Shown here piece by piece: positions 12,430 to 21,321 of a stretch of DNA of 64,000 nucleotides. Numbering within the stretch: position 1 is the stretch's first letter; every line of letters starts with the position of its first letter. The DNA lies in NCBI RefSeq assembly GCF_023500045.1, contig NZ_JAMCOF010000004.1, positions 82,361-146,360 on the forward strand. The letters run 5' to 3'. The position numbers and the translations under genes were made by a program. The stretch comes from Bartonella bilalgolemi. Lineage in GTDB: Bacteria > Pseudomonadota > Alphaproteobacteria > Rhizobiales > Rhizobiaceae. Under the pieces are notes generated by a model. The model made no database searches and was not told where the DNA came from. It was given only the letters and a program-made list of their open reading frames with translations.

Positions 12430-12449
12430 CCCCTTTTCTGGGTAAGGGG
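12430..12449 (-). promoter_or_regulatory. second rplL-rpoB hairpin
   Basis: A short hairpin with arms CCCCTT and AAGGGG around an 8-base loop. It is 43 bases beyond the rplL stop codon and 21 bases before the other hairpin on the transcript. G/C pairs stand out against the AT-rich spacer. It could be an attenuator or a processing site together with its neighbour. Confidence 0.4.
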
Positions 12450-12492
12450 AGAGGGAAATTGATATACATCAATACTTATCAATAAAATAAAC

Positions 12493-12861
12493 TTACTTAA
12501 GCTCAACTTTAGCGCCAGCAGCTTCAAGTTGAGCCTTAATTTTTTCTGCTTCGTCCTTAGAAGCACCCTCTTTAATAGGCTTAGGTACTCCCTCAACTAA
12601 GTCCTTTGCTTCTTTAAGTCCAAGCCCCGTAAGAGCACGAACTTCTTTAATAACATTAATTTTTTGAGCACCACCATCAGTAAGAATAACATCAAATTCT
12701 GTTTTCTCTTCGACAGCTGGAGCAGCAGCGCCAACAGCAGCAACAGCCACAGGAGCAGCAGCGGAAACACCCCATTTTTCTTCAAGTAATTTCGAAAGCT
12801 CTGCAGCTTCCAGAACAGTAAGGTTAGAAAGATCTTCTACGATCTTTGCTAGATCAGCCAT
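12493..12861 (-). CDS. rplL: 50S ribosomal protein L7/L12
   Basis: The acidic stalk protein (122 residues) that recruits translation GTPases to the ribosome. The N-terminal dimerisation helix pair (about 1-35), an alanine/valine-rich hinge (about 33-52) and the C-terminal factor-binding domain with [20 protein letters not shown] are all visible. GAAGGAATTTTAAA precedes the ATG. It follows rplJ by 112 bases and is the last ribosomal gene before rpoB, as in most bacteria. Confidence 0.98.
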   Translation of the reverse strand: MADLAKIVEDLSNLTVLEAAELSKLLEEKWGVSAAAPVAVAAVGAAAPAVEEKTEFDVILTDGGAQKINVIKEVRALTGLGLKEAKDLVEGVPKPIKEGASKDEAEKIKAQLEAAGAKVELK

Positions 12862-12973
12862 TTTAAAATTCCTTCACTTAAAAGATTTGAATTATTGTTT
12901 AGAATTTATCCAAAAAACAGAAAAACATTAAGAACCTCTGTAAACTTGGATTACAAAAAACAGCACAGCTGCT

Positions 12974-13483
12974 TTATCCTCCCCGAGCATATGCACCAAT
13001 AACACGCGCAACCTGACCCGCAGGTGCATTAACAACTTGAACAATACGGATCGCAGGAGTAGAAACCATACCCAGAATTTTTGCCCGCAATTCGTTCAGT
13101 GAAGGCAATGAAGCCAAAGACTTTATAGCATCAACACTTAAAGTTGTTGCACCCATTGAGCCACCAAGGATAACAAATTGATCATTAGCCTTCGCAAAAT
13201 CAACAGCAACTTTCGATGCTGTAATTGGATCTTCTGAATAAGCAATAAGCGTTTGTCCGGTGAATAAACCCATCATTGCTTCAGATTTTGTACCTTGAAG
13301 AGCGATTTTAGCAAGACGGTTTTTGGCCACTTTAATAGCACCACCTGCTTCATTCATTTTTGAACGAAGATCGTTCATTTGTGAAACAGTCAAACCGGAA
13401 TAATGTGCAACAACAACAGAACCTGACTCTTGAAAAGTCTTGTTAAGCCATGTAACAAATTTTCCTTTTTCCGCTTTATTCAC
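12974..13483 (-). CDS. rplJ: 50S ribosomal protein L10
   Basis: L10 anchors L7/L12 dimers on 23S rRNA to form the stalk; the L10-L12 complex also represses its own operon in well-studied bacteria. The product is 169 residues from a GTG at 13483, chosen because GGAGAAAG lies just upstream and the family sequence begins [13 protein letters not shown] there. A longer in-frame extension would read through the leader and is not conserved. The central [11 protein letters not shown] and KVAKNRLAK blocks are typical. A strong hairpin ends 3 bases before its ribosome-binding sequence. Confidence 0.97.
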   Translation of the reverse strand: MNKAEKGKFVTWLNKTFQESGSVVVAHYSGLTVSQMNDLRSKMNEAGGAIKVAKNRLAKIALQGTKSEAMMGLFTGQTLIAYSEDPITASKVAVDFAKANDQFVILGGSMGATTLSVDAIKSLASLPSLNELRAKILGMVSTPAIRIVQVVNAPAGQVARVIGAYARGG

Positions 13484-13498
13484 TATCTTTCTCCATTT

Positions 13499-13524
13499 AA
13501 CAGGTTTACTAAAATAAACCTGTT
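13499..13524 (-). promoter_or_regulatory. hairpin abutting the rplJ ribosome-binding site
   Basis: A perfect 10-bp inverted repeat, AACAGGTTTA / TAAACCTGTT, with a 6-base loop. On the transcript it ends 3 bases before GGAGAAAG, the rplJ ribosome-binding sequence. No U-run follows, so it looks like a translational control or stabilising element rather than a terminator. Confidence 0.6.
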
Positions 13525-13840
13525 GGTTACCTTTGATAGCATGAAATTCTTCTATGCTAACGACGAGGATCCTGCCCCCTTCTTCACGCACAAACGATCA
13601 AAGGCAATCCTGGCTCAAACCTTTTAAGTTTATCAACTTCAAAGTTCTTACCCCAGTCTCATGCAGGCTTTTTCTAATTAAGATACCCAAACAAAGTATC
13701 ACCTACAATCTCGGACAGGACATTCCGGAATTTCTCCCGGTATGACCTGAGCTCAATAAAGCTCAGATAATTGAATACCAACAAAAACTGACAACTAAAA
13801 TATAATCTCAGCCATCAGATACACAAAAAAACTACAAGTT
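13525..13840 (-). promoter_or_regulatory. rplJ leader region (probable L10-L12 autoregulatory RNA)
   Basis: The 357-base space between rplA and rplJ is GC-richer than other gaps and full of inverted repeats, including CTGAGCT-caataa-AGCTCAG at 13747-13766 and CCGG-N8-CCGG at 13725-13740. L10 leaders occupy exactly this place in many bacteria and bind the L10(L12)4 complex; the internal rplJ promoter is also usually here. I cannot score the covariance model by eye, so the identity is inferred from position and structure. Confidence 0.55.
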
Positions 13841-14545
13841 TCATATTGACTCTGAACGAACTGTTGCAGGATCAACCTTTATTCCAATACCCATCGTTGA
13901 AGAAACTGCAATTCGTTTAATATATTCACCTTTTGCACCTTGCGGCTTAGCTTTAGCAACTGCACCAACAAAAGCTATAACATTTTCTACTATTTTCTCA
14001 ATTCCCAAAGAAGCCTTACCGATACCAGCGTGCACTATACCAGATTTTTCAACACGAAATTCAACAGCACCACCTTTAGAAGCCTTAATAGCATTAGCAA
14101 CATCAATTGTTACAGTACCAACTTTTGGGTTTGGCATCAAACTCCGTGGGCCAAGAATTTTACCAAGACGACCAACAAGAGGCATCATATCGGGCGTTGC
14201 AATACACCTATCAAAATTAATTGTTCCGCTATTAACAATTTCAAATAAATCTTCAGCCCCCACAATATCTGCACCAGCAGCTTTAGCCTCTTCAGCCTTA
14301 ACACCACGTGCAAAAACAGCAACACGAACATTTCGTCCTGTCTCATTAGGCAAATGAGCAACTCCTCGAACCATCTGATCTGCATGACGAGGATCAACAC
14401 CTAAATTCATTGAAATCTCAATTGTTTCATCAAATTTAGCAACAGCACGTTCTTTGACCATTGAAATAGCATCTGTTAAAGCATAAAGCTTATTAAAATC
14501 AACACCCTCACGAATTTTATGTATTCTCTTTGCTATCTTTACCAT
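13841..14545 (-). CDS. rplA: 50S ribosomal protein L1
   Basis: L1 (234 residues) forms the mobile L1 stalk near the E site and binds 23S rRNA; in many bacteria it also represses the rplKA message. The opening [21 protein letters not shown], the [16 protein letters not shown] block and the [27 protein letters not shown] signature are all intact. It starts 4 bases after the rplK stop, so translation is probably coupled, and its ribosome-binding sequence lies inside the end of rplK. Confidence 0.98.
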   Translation of the reverse strand: MVKIAKRIHKIREGVDFNKLYALTDAISMVKERAVAKFDETIEISMNLGVDPRHADQMVRGVAHLPNETGRNVRVAVFARGVKAEEAKAAGADIVGAEDLFEIVNSGTINFDRCIATPDMMPLVGRLGKILGPRSLMPNPKVGTVTIDVANAIKASKGGAVEFRVEKSGIVHAGIGKASLGIEKIVENVIAFVGAVAKAKPQGAKGEYIKRIAVSSTMGIGIKVDPATVRSESI

Positions 14546-14549
14546 AATA

Positions 14550-14978
14550 TTAGCCTAATACCTCTAAGCCCATAGAGCGAGCAGAACCTTCAACCATGCG
14601 CATTGCCGCTTCGATATCATTTGCGTTAAGATCTTTCATCTTTGCCTCCGCAATCGAATGAATCTTATCACGAGAAACCGTTCCTACAAACACCTTACCT
14701 GGCTCTTTCGAACCACATTTTAAATTTGCTGCCTTTTTCAAAAAAAAGGATACCGGAGGAGTCTTCAACAAAAACGTAAAAGACTTATCTTGATAGTAAG
14801 TAATAACTACTGGAATCGGCGCACCTTTTTCCATTTCCTGCGTCGCTGCATTAAACGCCTTACAAAATTCCATAATGTTAATACCACGCTGTCCAAGAGC
14901 AGGACCTACTGGAGGTGATGGAGTAGCCGCTCCTGCAGGAATCTGTAATTTCAACTGACCTACACTTTTTTTTGCCAT
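14550..14978 (-). CDS. rplK: 50S ribosomal protein L11
   Basis: L11 (142 residues) binds the GTPase-associated centre of 23S rRNA and works with elongation factors and RelA. The N-terminal proline-rich segment with [21 protein letters not shown] and the C-terminal RNA-binding domain ending in the AARSMG-like [12 protein letters not shown] are present. It is the first gene after nusG, separated by 160 bases, which may hold an operon promoter; I could not assign one. Confidence 0.98.
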   Translation of the reverse strand: MAKKSVGQLKLQIPAGAATPSPPVGPALGQRGINIMEFCKAFNAATQEMEKGAPIPVVITYYQDKSFTFLLKTPPVSFFLKKAANLKCGSKEPGKVFVGTVSRDKIHSIAEAKMKDLNANDIEAAMRMVEGSARSMGLEVLG

Positions 14979-15138
14979 AATACCCTGCCTCTAAATTTAT
15001 ACTGGTAAATTGGCTACTAAAATTATGCCAAAAACCCACTGCAGTTTAATAGTCTGGATCATTAAGCCGGCAAAAGCTATAAATCACCTTCTATCCTAAT
15101 CTATTTTCAAAGTGAACAAAAAAACACCTTGATCCCAA

Positions 15139-15675
15139 TCAAAGCTTTTCAACCTGATCAAACTCCAAATCAACAGGCGTAGGACGCCCAAAAATTAATA
15201 CTTCAACCTTAAGACGAGAACGCTCTTCTTCAACCTCTTGAACAATACCATTAAAAGAAACAAAAGGTCCATCTGCTACTCGAACTTGCTCACCCACTTC
15301 AAATGACATAGAAGATTTTGGAGACTCAACTCCCTCTTTAACTTGTTTAAGAATTTGCTCAGCTTCGCGATCAGAAATAGGAACAGGACGCGCATCTGAA
15401 CCTAAAAATCCCGTCACTTTAGGAGTATTTTTAATGAGATGATAAACCTCATCCGTCAACTCAGCACAAACAAGAATATAACCAGGAAAGAATTTGCGCT
15501 CGGAATCAACCTTACGACCACGACGAATTTCAACAACACGCTCAGTCGGAACAAAAACCTTTTTAAATAAATAATCAAGCCCTTTTTGCTTTGCCTCTTT
15601 ATCAATAGCTTCCGCTACCTTTTTTTCAAAGTTTGAATACACTTGAACAATATACCAACGAGCAGCCACAGTCAC
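15139..15675 (-). CDS. nusG: transcription termination/antitermination protein NusG
   Basis: NusG binds RNA polymerase and couples it to Rho or the ribosome. The product is 178 residues, with the N-terminal NGN domain (RWYIVQVYSNFEKKVAEAI to about residue 110) and the C-terminal KOW domain (VGEQVRVADGPFVSFNGIVQEV). No ATG is available; GTG at 15675 and GTG at 15669 are both possible, with AAGGAAA upstream, and the second gives the conserved MAARWYIV opening. It follows secE by 15 bases, so the pair is an operon. Confidence 0.96.
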   Translation of the reverse strand: MTVAARWYIVQVYSNFEKKVAEAIDKEAKQKGLDYLFKKVFVPTERVVEIRRGRKVDSERKFFPGYILVCAELTDEVYHLIKNTPKVTGFLGSDARPVPISDREAEQILKQVKEGVESPKSSMSFEVGEQVRVADGPFVSFNGIVQEVEEERSRLKVEVLIFGRPTPVDLEFDQVEKL

Positions 15676-15690
15676 ACTTTCCTTGCACTA

Positions 15691-15903
15691 TCAACTAAAA
15701 AGATATTTTAGAAGATCAATACCCTGCCATACACCAAAATTTACCGTCTGATCCACAACGAAAAAGAAAACTGAAGCCAACGCCGTCACTACCAACACCA
15801 TAGCAGTAGAAATCACTGTTTCACGACGTGTAGGCCATTTTACTTTAGCTGTTTCTGCACGAACTTGTTTTAAAAAGGTAATAGGATTGATTTTAGATGC
15901 CAT
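15691..15903 (-). CDS. secE: protein translocase subunit SecE
   Basis: Small essential subunit (70 residues) of the SecYEG channel in the inner membrane. It has the short alphaproteobacterial form: an amphipathic cytoplasmic helix with the conserved KVKWPTRRET motif (about residues 20-30) and one C-terminal membrane helix (about 34-52). It precedes nusG, the near-universal arrangement, with tRNA-Trp about 210 bases upstream. Confidence 0.97.
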   Translation of the reverse strand: MASKINPITFLKQVRAETAKVKWPTRRETVISTAMVLVVTALASVFFFVVDQTVNFGVWQGIDLLKYLFS

Positions 15904-16115
15904 TAATCACACTACATTCCTTCTAACCTTATTGTAAACTACACAACAAAAAACACGACAAAAATGCAAAAAATTACAACCATCCTTATACAATCTCATC
16001 ATCTTTCATTCAATACAGATTCATGTACAAAAAAACAAGCCCTATATAAAAAAAAGAAAATAAACGTAATCACTCTATCCTCTCTCTAACCTATGATTCA
16101 AATCACAATCCGCGG

Positions 16116-16188
<73 letters not shown>

Positions 16189-16225
16189 AATCTTTTAGGA
16201 AGCACTTAAATACATCCTAAGTAAT

Positions 16226-17411
16226 TTATTTCACCTATTCAATAATTTTAGATACGATACCGGCCCCAACGGTGCGCCCCCCTTCTCGGATAGCAAAACG
16301 AAGCTTCTCTTCCATTGCAATTGGCACAATCAAAGAAACATCCATAGCAACATTATCACCTGGCATAACCATTTCCGTTCCTTCAGGGAGGGTAACTATA
16401 CCGGTAACATCTGTTGTACGAAAATAAAATTGCGGGCGATAATTCGTGAAAAATGGTGTGTGACGACCCCCTTCATCTTTCGTTAAAATATAAGCCTCAG
16501 CTTTAAACTTAGTATGAGGCGTAACAGAACCAGGCTTCGCCAATACTTGACCACGCTCAATCCCCTCACGATCAACACCACGAAGCAAAGCTCCAATATT
16601 ATCACCAGCCTGACCTTGATCTAAAAGTTTGCGGAACATTTCGACTCCGGTAACTGTCGTCTTAGATGTAGGACGTATACCAATAATCTCTATTTCTTCG
16701 CCAACTTTAATAACACCACGTTCAACACGACCCGTAACAACCGTTCCTCGACCAGAAATAGAAAAAACATCCTCTATAGGCATCAAAAACGGCTGATCAA
16801 CTGGACGCTCAGGCGTCGGTATATACTTATCAACTTCACTCATCAAAAGACGAACAGAATCTTCACCTATGCTCTTATTAGAATCCTCAAGCGCTGCTAA
16901 AGCCGAACCCTTAACTATGGGAATATCATCACCAGGAAAATCATATTTCGATAAAAGCTCACGAACTTCAAGCTCCACAAGCTCTAAAAGCTCGCTATCA
17001 TCAACCTGATCAACCTTATTGAGAAAAACAACAATCGCTGGAACACCAACCTGACGCGCCAACAAAATATGCTCACGCGTTTGAGGCATAGGTCCATCTG
17101 CTGCAGAAACAACTAATATGGCACCATCCATTTGCGCCGCTCCTGTAATCATGTTCTTAACATAATCCGCATGACCAGGACAATCAACATGAGCATAGTG
17201 ACGGCTCTCCGTTTCATACTCAACATGCGCAGTAGATATCGTTATACCACGCGCCCGCTCTTCAGGCGCCGCATCAATTTGGTCATATGCTTTAAATTCA
17301 CCAAAATATTTCGTAATCGCTGCCGTCAATGAGGTCTTCCCATGGTCAACATGACCAATCGTTCCTATATTAACATGCGGCTTCGTACGTTCAAATTTGC
17401 TCTTTGCCATT
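16226..17411 (-). repeat. tuf direct repeat, copy 1 (1,186 bp)
   Basis: This segment matches 44747-45932 in the same orientation over equal length, and I found no difference on reading both. Identity begins 9 bases beyond the stop codon and ends 1 base upstream of the start codon, then the flanks diverge at once. Boundaries this tight around a gene are typical of gene conversion. Confidence 0.93.
16235..17410 (-). CDS. tuf: elongation factor Tu (copy 1)
   Basis: EF-Tu (391 residues) delivers aminoacyl-tRNA to the ribosome as a GTP complex. The G1 motif GHVDHGKT is at residues 19-26, DCPGH (G3) is near 81, and NKVD (G4) is near 136. Domains 2 and 3 are complete. The ATG at 17410 is chosen because [17 protein letters not shown] begins there; an in-frame ATG three codons earlier is possible. 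The coding sequence lies in a repeat shared with copy 2 at 44.8-45.9 kb. Here it follows tRNA-Tyr and tRNA-Gly and precedes tRNA-Trp and secE. Confidence 0.98.
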   Translation of the reverse strand: MAKSKFERTKPHVNIGTIGHVDHGKTSLTAAITKYFGEFKAYDQIDAAPEERARGITISTAHVEYETESRHYAHVDCPGHADYVKNMITGAAQMDGAILVVSAADGPMPQTREHILLARQVGVPAIVVFLNKVDQVDDSELLELVELEVRELLSKYDFPGDDIPIVKGSALAALEDSNKSIGEDSVRLLMSEVDKYIPTPERPVDQPFLMPIEDVFSISGRGTVVTGRVERGVIKVGEEIEIIGIRPTSKTTVTGVEMFRKLLDQGQAGDNIGALLRGVDREGIERGQVLAKPGSVTPHTKFKAEAYILTKDEGGRHTPFFTNYRPQFYFRTTDVTGIVTLPEGTEMVMPGDNVAMDVSLIVPIAMEEKLRFAIREGGRTVGAGIVSKIIE

Positions 17412-17579
17412 GCCGTCAATCTCTCGTCTTAAATTAGTTAGCACAAAAAAGGATCTCAAAACCAAACCAAACCGGCCTAATATCTCAGTCCGGCATAGCA
17501 ACTATAAAACGAAAATATTCGTCTCTATTTTATAATGGAAAAATACTTCCACCATTTTACTCAATCGCCAGTTTATGTT

Positions 17580-17653
17580 TGGAGCGGGTAGCGGGAATCG
17601 AACCCGCGTATTCAGCTTGGAAGGCTGCTGCTCTACCATTGAGCTATACCCGC
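17580..17653 (-). tRNA. glyT: tRNA-Gly (TCC anticodon)
   Basis: Minus-strand cloverleaf with acceptor GCGGGTA/TACCCGC and anticodon TCC in the loop CTTCCAA. The T arm GCGGG-TTCGATT-CCCGC is perfect, and the 3' CCA is encoded (74 nt in all). It lies between tRNA-Tyr and tuf, so it is probably processed from a tRNA-tuf transcript. Confidence 0.97.
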
Positions 17654-17677
17654 AATATATCAGCTCTATTTGATGAA

Positions 17678-17761
17678 TGGTGAAGGGGGTTGGATTCGAA
17701 CCAACGTAGCATACGCAACGGATTTACAGTCCGTCCCCTTTAACCACTCGGGCACCCCTCC
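17678..17761 (-). tRNA. tyrT: tRNA-Tyr (GTA anticodon)
   Basis: Class II tRNA with a long variable arm and an encoded CCA (84 nt). The acceptor stem GGAGGGG pairs with CCCCTTC, the anticodon loop reads CTGTAAA with anticodon GTA, and the T arm is TTGG-TTCGAAT-CCAA. It is upstream of tRNA-Gly by 24 bases on the minus strand, in the conserved Tyr-Gly-tuf-Trp order. Confidence 0.97.
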
Positions 17762-17938
17762 ATTACATCGGCAGAGCTGGGCGATAAAGCATCACTACAA
17801 CCAATCTCTTTCTATTAAGTTCAGACTGGCTGAGGGTTGGTTATGGCGTTTAGTATTGTATCTGTCAACAAAATAAATATGGTTCTTTACAAATTTCCTA
17901 CTAAATAATTTAAAATTTTATATTTTTTCTATATACAA

Positions 17939-18787
17939 ATGCATTATAAGTGCAATATGAAAAAAAATATACCTCAAGACTCTCATTACGCTCATCTTCG
18001 TCGCCGATATCGCGATATAAAAAGCCCTTTTTGTCAATCTTCAACATATGTAAAACAACCATTTATCCCGTTACAAAAAGCACAAATTTACCTTTATGGT
18101 ATTCATCCAGTTCACGCAGCATTGAAGAATCCTCGAAGAATCTTAAGGCATCTGTATGCTACATCAAATGCTTTAAAACGTCTTAATATAAACGAATCAA
18201 ATATACCGTGTCCTATAACATCATGCTCACCTAAAAAACTGGAAACATTTGTAGGAAGCGAAGCAGTTCATCAAGGAATTGTATTAGAAACTGAACCTCT
18301 AAAATCACATTCTTTATCGGAATTAACCAATACTAATCTTATCATTGTCATGGACCAAATTACTGATCCACATAACGTTGGCGCTATTATGCGCTCTGCA
18401 GTAGCCTTTAAAGCTGGAGCAATCATTACTACTAATCGCCATTCACCACAAGAAAGTGGTGTACTTGCCAAAGCAGCTTCTGGAGCTTTAGAGCTCATTG
18501 AATACATCACAGTACACAATCTTTCTAAAGCACTTAAAGAGCTTCAACAAATGAACTTTATTAGTTTTGGGCTTGATTCAGAAGGTGAACTTCCTTTAGA
18601 GACGGCGTTAACAGGAAATAAAATCTCTCTTATCTTAGGAGCAGAAGGTAAAGGTCTACGTCAAAAAACACGCGCAAATGTTTACTCATTAGTACGCCTG
18701 GATCTACCTGGAGATATCAAGTCATTAAACGTTTCAAATGCAGCAGCAATCGGGCTCTACGCAGCTCACAAATATCTTAGACGATAA
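17939..18787 (+). CDS. rlmB: SpoU-family 23S rRNA 2'-O-methyltransferase (RlmB-like)
   Basis: A 282-residue rRNA methyltransferase of the SPOUT class, which in E. coli methylates the ribose of G2251 in the 23S P-loop. The N-terminal substrate-binding domain has IYLYGIHPVHAALKNP (about 50-65). The three knot motifs of the catalytic domain are visible: DQITDPHNVGAIMRSA, LILGAEGKGL and SLNVSNAAAIGLY. A basic, probably disordered extension of about 45 residues precedes the conserved part. The start could instead be the ATG at 17957. It is the only plus-strand gene nearby and points away from the tRNA/tuf operon. Confidence 0.9.
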   Translation: MHYKCNMKKNIPQDSHYAHLRRRYRDIKSPFCQSSTYVKQPFIPLQKAQIYLYGIHPVHAALKNPRRILRHLYATSNALKRLNINESNIPCPITSCSPKKLETFVGSEAVHQGIVLETEPLKSHSLSELTNTNLIIVMDQITDPHNVGAIMRSAVAFKAGAIITTNRHSPQESGVLAKAASGALELIEYITVHNLSKALKELQQMNFISFGLDSEGELPLETALTGNKISLILGAEGKGLRQKTRANVYSLVRLDLPGDIKSLNVSNAAAIGLYAAHKYLRR

Positions 18788-18822
18788 TTTTTATTGTTCT
18801 ATAGTAAATTGAGATGAGAATT

Positions 18823-19608
18823 TCACTTAGAGCAAACAGCAATAATTGTAGCTGCTGCATTAAATTCGGCCCTTTTATAAGCACGACGTGCTATTGTTTC
18901 CTCATCTTTTCCCCATTGTTCCATTGTCCAATCTTCATCTAAATGCGCTATAGCCCAAGCATCATCTGTACAAATTTTCCTCTCAGCTACAGCAAAAGCA
19001 ATAAGAGCTGATCCTGTTAAAGTAGTCATCGTATGAAGTGCAGCCAGCGTGTAAGGAGACTCTATCTTGCGTAAATAATTGCTCACCGCTTGAATAGACT
19101 CAGGTGGTTGTTCAACATGCATAAGCCCTTCCACTAAGTTAAAATGTGTACCTAATTTTTCTTCTGCCCAATCAAGTAAAAAATCCCATTTTTCAGATTG
19201 TCGTTCCACTAATTCTTTTGGTGTTTGTGCTCGATAAAAAATCATATCACATGCAACAAAACGCAACAAATGTTCAAAAATAATTTGCATATTATCAATT
19301 ATACCGTCAATAATAGTATTAACCAAACGCGTCATCGGCATTTTTACTGGATCAATCACCGCTTTTTGTGCAGTAAATTCCTGCGCTACTAATGCAGCAA
19401 GCGTTTCTACCGGTACAAAAAAATCACGTTTTGCAGGTGTCTTTAATAGTCTCCCATCTAGTAAAATAAAAAATTTTTCCTCTTTACAAATAACATTTAC
19501 TTTTTCATAAAACCGCTTAGGCAATGGCTTACATAATAACTTCTGAGGATGATGAAGAGATTTACCTTCATTCAATAACATATCAACATCACCTAAAATT
19601 TCACGCAT
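18823..19608 (-). CDS. ATP12-family F1-ATPase assembly chaperone
   Basis: A 261-residue protein of the ATP12 family, the mitochondrial factor that binds the F1 alpha subunit before hexamer assembly; alphaproteobacteria carry the bacterial homologues. The core motif LLDGRLLKTPAK lies near residue 50. VAQEFTAQ, MPMTRLVNT and DMIFYRA follow, and LHTMTTLTGSALIAFAVAERK and HLDEDWTMEQWG mark the C-terminal half. It is most likely cytoplasmic, acting in ATP synthase biogenesis. In relatives it is usually close to rluC; here a 516-base non-coding gap separates them. Confidence 0.9.
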   Translation of the reverse strand: MREILGDVDMLLNEGKSLHHPQKLLCKPLPKRFYEKVNVICKEEKFFILLDGRLLKTPAKRDFFVPVETLAALVAQEFTAQKAVIDPVKMPMTRLVNTIIDGIIDNMQIIFEHLLRFVACDMIFYRAQTPKELVERQSEKWDFLLDWAEEKLGTHFNLVEGLMHVEQPPESIQAVSNYLRKIESPYTLAALHTMTTLTGSALIAFAVAERKICTDDAWAIAHLDEDWTMEQWGKDEETIARRAYKRAEFNAAATIIAVCSK

Positions 19609-20124
19609 TTCGTTCTACCTTTAATATTTTCAATAAGCCCAACTAAAGTTTCTAGAATAAAATTTGCAATCAGCAGCTACAAAAAATACTTTACAACAAT
19701 TTTGAAACGTATCAACTACAGTCATTCCAACTAATACTAAAGTATTATGCACATTTAACCATCAATAATCTTATACTACATTTCTGAATGATAATCTCAG
19801 CATCAGCTCACAATCTCTTATAATCATTGATTTATAACTCAATATCCTTAAATATTTTTCATATAACAGCGAATGCTAAAATACTTTCTGATAAAGGTGC
19901 TTTCAAATTACATAAAACACTATTTTGTAGAAAATTTAAATTCTTAATCACTTCATTTGCTCATATAAAGAGGTATTTTGATATTATAACTTTATACACT
20001 ATGTGAAGGGATTTCTTCATATTCCTTCTGAGATTTAAGGATTTTTTAGAAACAAAGAGCATATATTATCATTATAAATCAATTAATTATTAACCTAAAA
20101 AAACAAAATACAGTGTTTTTTCTA
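19609..20124. other. AT-rich gap between rluC and the ATP12 chaperone gene
   Basis: A 516-base stretch with no open frame of 60 codons in any frame and no RNA gene that I can see. From memory, some Rhizobiales carry a HAD-family hydrolase gene between rluC and the ATP12 gene; I see no recognisable remnant of one. Confidence 0.5.
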
Positions 20125-21108
20125 TTATTCTGTGCTGCCATCGCTTTCGTTAAAAGCGAAAAGATTAAAACTTTGCAGCATATGAGGTGGTAAAGGTGCA
20201 GTAATATCTAATATACCTCCTGAAGGATGAGGTATACGAATACGACGTGCATGAAGATGAAGCCGATTTTGCATTCCTCCTGGCAATTCCCAATTACTAT
20301 CAGAAAAAAAATATTTTGAATCGCCAATAATCGGATGATTCATATAAGCAGCATGGACACGTAATTGATGTGTTCTACCTGTATAGGGCTCCATTTCAAG
20401 CCAAGAAAGAGCTTTTCCTCGTGTATCCAAAACACGATAATAAGACACTGCATGATTGGAATCTGGTTGTCTATGTTCACAAACACGCATTTTATCACCT
20501 TGTTCAGTTATTTCTCTAACCATCCATGTCGAAATTTTATCTTGTTTTTTTCTAGGTACTCCCCGTACCAAGGCCCAATAAGTTTTCTTTGTCTCTCGTG
20601 CTCTAAAAGCAGCAGTCAAAGCCTGTGCCGCTCCTCTTGACCGTGCCACAACAAGAACTCCCGATGTCTCACGATCAATGCGATGAACCAATCGTGGTTT
20701 TTCCCCTTTTTTATTGCGCCATACTTCAAGCATACTATCAACATGACGTGTCAAACCAGAACCGCCCTGTACAGCTAAACCTGCTGGTTTATTAAAAACA
20801 AAAATTTTTGAATCTTCATAAAGGAGCATATCTTTTAAGATTACTTCAGCATCCTGTCCACAAATGATTTTATTGATTACAGGAACGCTATCCTCTTTAT
20901 CTATAAGTAAAGGGGGCACACGGATAGATTGACCTACAACAAGACGCACATTATTTTTAACACGTCCACCATCAACGCGTATCTGTCCAGAACGTAGAAG
21001 CTTTTGCAAATATCCAAACCCAACATCTGGATAATATACCTTAAACCAGCGATCTAAACGCATTCCACTTTCATCTGCCTCAACCTTTTTTATTTTTACA
21101 CCCACCAT
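20125..21108 (-). CDS. rluC: 23S rRNA pseudouridine synthase (RluC-type)
   Basis: A 327-residue enzyme of the RluA/RluC/RluD group that isomerises uridines in 23S rRNA. An N-terminal S4 RNA-binding domain occupies about residues 15-65 (RLDRWFK and LLRSGQIRVDGGRV). The catalytic domain carries RLVHRIDRETSGVLVVARS, in which the Asp of HRIDRETSG is the catalytic nucleophile, plus the later EPYTGRTHQLRVHAAYMNHPIIGDSKY block. RluC modifies positions 955, 2504 and 2580 in E. coli; the exact sites here are inferred. The start at 21108 has AAGAGAA upstream. Confidence 0.93.
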   Translation of the reverse strand: MVGVKIKKVEADESGMRLDRWFKVYYPDVGFGYLQKLLRSGQIRVDGGRVKNNVRLVVGQSIRVPPLLIDKEDSVPVINKIICGQDAEVILKDMLLYEDSKIFVFNKPAGLAVQGGSGLTRHVDSMLEVWRNKKGEKPRLVHRIDRETSGVLVVARSRGAAQALTAAFRARETKKTYWALVRGVPRKKQDKISTWMVREITEQGDKMRVCEHRQPDSNHAVSYYRVLDTRGKALSWLEMEPYTGRTHQLRVHAAYMNHPIIGDSKYFFSDSNWELPGGMQNRLHLHARRIRIPHPSGGILDITAPLPPHMLQSFNLFAFNESDGSTE

Positions 21109-21321
21109 AACAATTCTCTTGCTATAAAATTTGTTATTAACATTCTCATCCTACTGTATATAAACACAAAAAAACGATCTTATAAATTGATGCTATCACG
21201 CTGCATTACAATCCGTATCCAAAATTGCATTCTCCTACTGCATAAATTTTATTAGTTCAAAGACTAATCACTAATATTAGAGAATCAAAAACCTGATTGT
21301 GAGAATTGGAGATAATCATCT

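Noticed and set aside
17132..17332. Plus-strand open frame inside tuf (and the same at 45653-45853)
   Set aside because: Antisense shadow of EF-Tu, duplicated only because tuf is duplicated.
16226..17411. Mobile element explanation for the repeated tuf segment
   Set aside because: The repeat stops at the gene ends, has no terminal inverted repeats, target duplication or transposase; paralogous tuf with gene conversion explains it.
17670..17876. Open frame across tRNA-Tyr on the plus strand
   Set aside because: Its N-terminal part (WIRTNVAYATDLQSVPFNHSG) is the antisense translation of the tRNA, a well-known artefact in databases; no ribosome-binding site.
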